The position numbers were made by a program, and so were the translations under genes. Of a stretch of 8,498 nucleotides of DNA, positions 6,013 through 8,498 are shown piece by piece. The DNA is from Gammaproteobacteria bacterium (lineage in GTDB: Bacteria > Pseudomonadota > Gammaproteobacteria > Steroidobacterales > Steroidobacteraceae), in the NCBI GenBank assembly GCA_003162555.1, contig PMNQ01000054.1, positions 1-8,498 of the forward strand, read 5' to 3'. A model generated the notes under the pieces. It made no database searches, was not told the DNA's origin, and saw nothing but the letters and a program-made list of their open reading frames with translations. Numbering within the stretch: position 1 is the first letter of the stretch; each line of letters opens with the position of its first letter.

Positions 6013-7302
6013 TCAACCACCCGAAGTAGACGGTTGGGTTGCGCGCTGCGCGGCTTCCGCTTCGCGCATGCGCTGTTGGGCTTCGGCTTCGGCCGCCTCA
6101 GCTTCGCGCATGGCTTCCCTGGCCTGTGCCATCTGCTCTTCGGCATCGCGTTTGGCTTCCTGCGCAGCCTGTGAATCTGCTTCGGCGTCGTTCTTGAGTT
6201 CAGCTGCGCGCTCTGCAGCCTCCTCGGCCGCATCGGGCACATCCCCGGAATCGGCTGCATCCGGCGCCGGCGGCGCCAATGCCGCAACGGGCGCAAGCGC
6301 TGGCACGGGTGCCAATGGAGCGATCGCCGGCTGCGCCGGAACTGCCGGCGCCGGCGCCGGCGGGGCTGGTGGAGCTACCGGTACCGCGTGGACGGGTGCG
6401 GTGGCGGCAGGGTGGGCCTTCGCAGGCGCAAGCTCCGCGGCGACCGCCGCGACGCACAGCGCCAGCCCCGTCAGCGCGCAGGCCGTTAGTCGACTCCAGT
6501 GATTTGGCTGTGATGACATGATCCTGATCCTCCGTTCAAGCAATGATTGTGATTGATCGCTCGCCGCCATCAGTCCGCACAGCGGCGAGCGGCGCAGTCC
6601 CAGCGCCAGCAGGGTTTCGCCGTAATCCACCAGGTCACACCCGCGGCGCAGCACACGCGCGTCGCAGTCCACTTCGATGGCATCGCGCAAGCGGCGCAAT
6701 TGCCACCACAACGCCAGGTTCCACGGCATCAGCACGGTCATCGCGATGGCGAGGCCAAGCAATTGCGGATCGCGAGCCATCAGGTGCGATTGTTCGTGTG
6801 CGATGGCCAGCTCGCGCTGGCAACCGGGAGCATCAACGAGCCAGGCGGGAAGCACGATGCGTGGCCGCCACCAGCCGAATACCGCGGGGCCGGCATCGGG
6901 CGCCACGTACACCTCGCTACCGCCCAGTGATAGCCGCCGCCAGGCGCGCGCGCGCAGTTGCAGCAGCACTGCAGCAAAAGTCAGCAACAACATTGTTGCG
7001 ACGGACAGTGAAATCCACACGCCACCGGCCAGCAGCGTGCCGTGCGGTCGCACAGCCACATCGAGGTGCGGGGGAATCGGCGCCGTGCCGGCCAGCCAGC
7101 CTGGCGAAGCCGCGGGCAAGCGGAGCGGCGCCAGCTCCGGGATCGCCGGGCCGAGCATCGGCAGCAATATCGACGCCGCCATGGCGCCCAGCCAGATCCA
7201 GCGGCTCGCCCAGCGCCTTTGCTGGGCAGCCCGCTCCGCCAGAACTGCCGCGCAGCACAACGCCAGCCCTGGCGCCAAGGCCATGACCATCCAGGCGGCC
7301 AT
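6013..7302 (-). CDS. M56 (BlaR1/MecR1-like) membrane metallopeptidase with coiled-coil tail
   Basis: A 429-residue membrane protein. Hydrophobic segments lie at about 3-22, 36-52, 92-114 and 272-290, with a further one at 182-200. The zinc protease signature is HEQSH (169-173), followed by RDP (177-179); Glu210 in AIEVDCDARVL is the likely third ligand. In BlaR1/MecR1 such a protease is activated by signal and leads to loss of the BlaI/MecI repressor. Here no penicillin-binding domain follows the last membrane segment. Instead there is a Pro/Ala-rich linker (about 293-348) and a charged Ala/Glu/Arg/Gln helical region (about 355-421) likely to form a coiled coil. The ATG overlaps the TGA of the blaI-like gene by one base and has GGAG nine bases upstream, so the two are translationally coupled. 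The signal sensed is unknown. Confidence 0.9.
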   Translation of the reverse strand: MAAWMVMALAPGLALCCAAVLAERAAQQRRWASRWIWLGAMAASILLPMLGPAIPELAPLRLPAASPGWLAGTAPIPPHLDVAVRPHGTLLAGGVWISLSVATMLLLTFAAVLLQLRARAWRRLSLGGSEVYVAPDAGPAVFGWWRPRIVLPAWLVDAPGCQRELAIAHEQSHLMARDPQLLGLAIAMTVLMPWNLALWWQLRRLRDAIEVDCDARVLRRGCDLVDYGETLLALGLRRSPLCGLMAASDQSQSLLERRIRIMSSQPNHWSRLTACALTGLALCVAAVAAELAPAKAHPAATAPVHAVPVAPPAPPAPAPAVPAQPAIAPLAPVPALAPVAALAPPAPDAADSGDVPDAAEEAAERAAELKNDAEADSQAAQEAKRDAEEQMAQAREAMREAEAAEAEAQQRMREAEAAQRATQPSTSGG

Positions 7303-7676
7303 CAGCGTTTGCTCCGCCCGCGCTGCGCGCCCAGGATCTTGCGCAGGCGCTGCACCTGCTCGGCGCTCAGCTTCTGATCGGACACGAGATGCGTCATCAG
7401 CAATTCGCTCGAGCCCTCGAACAGCTTGTCGGTGAGATGGCGCAATGCACTCTTGCGCGCCGTCTGCTGCTCGACGGTCGTGAAGTAGCGATGGACGCGC
7501 CCTTCCTCAGTGTGGCCCACGTAACCCTTGGATTCGAGGATTCGCAGCACAGTCAGCACAGTGGTGTACGCAAGCGGATCGGCGAGGCGAATACGCACTT
7601 CCGACACCAATGACGGGCCGTGATCCCACAGCACCTGCATCAGGTCGGCTTCGCGATCAGTCAGGGAGATCTTCAT
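7302..7676 (-). CDS. BlaI/MecI/CopY-family transcriptional repressor
   Basis: A 124-residue protein of typical length for the family. The N-terminal winged helix is clear: ISLTDREADLMQVLWDHGP (3-21), SEVRIRLADPLAYTTVLTVLRILESKGYV (24-52) and the wing HTEEGRVHRYF (53-63); the C-terminal half forms the dimer helices. Such repressors bind dyads over their own promoter and are inactivated by cleavage triggered by the partner M56 protease, encoded directly downstream with a one-base overlap. ATG 7676 is chosen because AGGTGG lies five bases upstream; two in-frame GTG codons just before it (7685, 7682) would be part of that ribosome binding site. A perfect dyad (7686-7703) and a TTGACA promoter lie immediately upstream, indicating autoregulation. 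No beta-lactamase or other obvious target is in the window, so its regulon lies elsewhere. Confidence 0.93.
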   Translation of the reverse strand: MKISLTDREADLMQVLWDHGPSLVSEVRIRLADPLAYTTVLTVLRILESKGYVGHTEEGRVHRYFTTVEQQTARKSALRHLTDKLFEGSSELLMTHLVSDQKLSAEQVQRLRKILGAQRGRSKR

Positions 7677-7685
7677 CGGCACCAC

Positions 7686-7703
7686 CTACTAACTTGTTAG
7701 TAG
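7686..7703. promoter_or_regulatory. Perfect dyad, probable BlaI-type operator
   Basis: CTACTAAC (7686-7693) and GTTAGTAG (7696-7703) form a perfect inverted repeat with two central bases. It sits next to the -10 box, over the expected transcription start and ten bases before the start codon. The TACTA/TAGTA ends resemble dyads bound by MecI/BlaI repressors. A further copy of the half-site, CTACTAA on the minus strand, lies at 7747-7741, upstream of the -35 box. Confidence 0.75.
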
Positions 7704-7732
7704 ACAGTAGCCGCCGCAGCCATGATTGTCAA
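7704..7732 (-). promoter_or_regulatory. Promoter of the blaI-M56 operon
   Basis: On the minus strand a perfect TTGACA (7732-7727) is followed 17 bp later by TACTGT (7709-7704), a poor but possible -10 box. Transcription would start near 7697, inside the adjacent dyad. The strong -35, the spacing and the operator position fit a promoter that is blocked by its own repressor. Confidence 0.6.
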
Positions 7733-7748
7733 CTATGGGCTTAGTAGA

Positions 7749-8498
7749 TCAGCGGCGCGCGCGCCGGCGGCGCTTGGGAATCGCCGCTCTCTTCCTGGCC
7801 GGCTTCCGGGCGCGCTGCTTGCGTGGCGCCGGCTTGCTTGTCGCGACCTTGCGTTTGTTCTGTGTGGATTTGCGCTTGGATGGTTTTCGCTTGGCTGCCT
7901 TGCGCTTTGCCGCCTTGCGTTTCGCTGGCTTGCGTTTCGCCCACTTGCGCGCGGCGCGCGCAGGCTTGGCGGGCGTGTCGATGCCGCGCAGCTGGTCGAC
8001 GATGGCCGGATTCTCGAGCGTGGAAATGTCCTGCGTGATCGGCTGGCCGGCTGCAATCGCACGCAGCAGGCGGCGCATGATCTTGCCGGAGCGCGTCTTG
8101 GGCAGGTTGTCGGCGAAGCGGATGTTGTCGGGCTTCGCGATCGGCCCGAGCTGTTCGCTGACCCAGTTGCGCAGTTCTTTCACCAGCGCGCTGCTGTCGC
8201 CGGTCGGCCGCGGGCCGCGCAACACAACGAAAGCGAACACCGACTCGCCCTTGATGTCGTCGGGCTTGCCGACCACGGCGGCCTCGGCGACGCGCGGGTT
8301 CGCGACCAGCGCCGATTCGATCTCCATGGTGCCGAGACGGTGGCCCGAAACCTTCAGCACGTCGTCGATCCGCCCCATGATCCAGAAGTAGCCGTCGGCA
8401 TCGCGGTGCGCGCTGTCGCCAGCGACGTAGTAACGATCGTGGAATCGCTCCCAGTAGGTGCTGAGGTAGCGTGCATTGTCGCCCCAGATCGTGCGCAG
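7749..8498 (-). CDS. acs: Acetyl-CoA synthetase, C-terminal part with lysine-rich tail
   Basis: The minus-strand frame is open from the window edge and ends at TGA 7751-7749, giving the last 249 residues; the start lies beyond 8498. The sequence is a clear Acs C-terminus: [63 protein letters not shown] and [15 protein letters not shown]. Acs activates acetate to acetyl-AMP and then acetyl-CoA; the Lys in SGKIM (codon 8084-8082) is the one whose reversible acetylation controls the enzyme in well-studied bacteria. The family normally ends shortly after a block like [13 protein letters not shown]. Here the same frame continues for about 75 residues of Lys/Arg/Ala/Pro-rich sequence that includes five (A/S)KRK units. 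No terminator is seen before the blaI promoter region, so readthrough is possible. Confidence 0.95.
   Translation of the reverse strand: MRTIWGDNARYLSTYWERFHDRYYVAGDSAHRDADGYFWIMGRIDDVLKVSGHRLGTMEIESALVANPRVAEAAVVGKPDDIKGESVFAFVVLRGPRPTGDSSALVKELRNWVSEQLGPIAKPDNIRFADNLPKTRSGKIMRRLLRAIAAGQPITQDISTLENPAIVDQLRGIDTPAKPARAARKWAKRKPAKRKAAKRKAAKRKPSKRKSTQNKRKVATSKPAPRKQRARKPARKRAAIPKRRRRARR
7866..7940 (-). repeat. Five 15-base tandem units coding for (A/S)KRK(P/A/S) in the Acs tail
   Basis: Read in the acs frame the units are [20 protein letters not shown] and SKRKS. The DNA copies differ at synonymous sites (AAA or AAG for Lys, CGC or CGA for Arg), so the repeat is better kept as protein than as DNA. 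It resembles the lysine-rich repeats of histone-H1-like bacterial proteins. Confidence 0.8.

Noticed and set aside
6068..6502. Plus-strand Ala/Gly/Ser-rich frame resembling a low-complexity surface protein
   Set aside because: It is the complement of the Pro/Ala linker and Ala/Glu tail of the M56 protein; the composition follows from that.
6543..7435. Two overlapping plus-strand frames of about 250 codons each opposite the M56 gene
   Set aside because: The minus strand encodes the HEQSH protease with membrane segments and a coupled start; the plus frames are Arg/Ala/Ser-rich shadows.
6013..7676. A beta-lactam resistance locus
   Set aside because: There is no beta-lactamase, PBP2a-like gene or penicillin-binding sensor domain in the window; only the BlaI/M56 regulatory pair is present.
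7866..7940. The 15-base tandem repeats as a CRISPR or DNA-level satellite
   Set aside because: There are no spacers, the units are in frame with acs, and they vary mainly at synonymous positions.
7752..7980. Acs tail as a frameshift artefact
   Set aside because: The Acs domain is intact up to its normal end and the frame continues with an ordered KRK repeat, which a random frame would not give; sequencing error cannot be fully excluded.
7726..8391. Plus-strand frame of 221 codons opposite acs
   Set aside because: The minus strand is unmistakably acs; the repetitive plus-strand product mirrors the lysine-rich repeat.

Overview
The window is about two-thirds G+C, densely coded on both strands, and carries ordinary chromosomal housekeeping and small regulatory genes. 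The ferrochelatase matches the enterobacterial HemH pattern closely from end to end (VWM-GGSPL, SFHGIP-R, CPGFA-DCLETLEEI). Together with the GabD, Acs, DUF1203 and BlaI/M56 genes this suggests a high-GC gammaproteobacterium of the Xanthomonadales/Nevskiales/Steroidobacteraceae type. That placement is an inference from gene content, not a phylogenetic result. No rRNA, tRNA, CRISPR array, insertion sequence or phage gene was seen.

Layout. (1) 1-2256, plus strand: the 3' end of a succinate-semialdehyde dehydrogenase gene (gabD), then hemH 16 bases later, then a two-domain VOC/glyoxalase-fold gene whose GTG start lies two bases after the hemH stop. (2) 2268-3008, minus strand: a predicted YceI-domain lipoprotein, convergent with the VOC gene. 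A good TATAAT box and ribosome binding site support an internal GTG start. (3) 3205-3868: a 59-codon small plus-strand gene with a strong ribosome binding site, convergent with a DUF1203 gene. (4) 3926-5923, plus strand: a MarR-GNAT fusion gene, a small cupin gene and a secreted alpha/beta hydrolase, tightly spaced and probably one operon. A perfect 11-bp-arm palindrome, nested in a second inverted repeat, fills the spacer of the likely promoter. (5) 6013-7748, minus strand: a blaI-like repressor gene and an M56 (BlaR1/MecR1-like) membrane protease gene overlapping by one base. A TTGACA promoter abuts a perfect CTACTAAC/GTTAGTAG dyad. (6) 7749-8498, minus strand: the 3' part of acs (acetyl-CoA synthetase), which ends in an unusual, extremely basic tail of about 75 residues.

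How the parts may work together. Two self-contained regulatory modules stand out, each with a regulator facing its own palindromic operator. The MarR-GNAT/cupin/hydrolase operon looks like a small ligand- or stress-responsive unit. The BlaI/M56 pair looks like a repressor plus a membrane protease that relieves repression, but the protease lacks a penicillin-binding sensor and instead carries a Pro/Ala linker and a charged helical tail. The most unusual single feature is the lysine/arginine-rich, histone-H1-like tail on Acs. No gene-free stretch exceeds 300 bases; the longest (3009-3204) holds divergent promoter signals.
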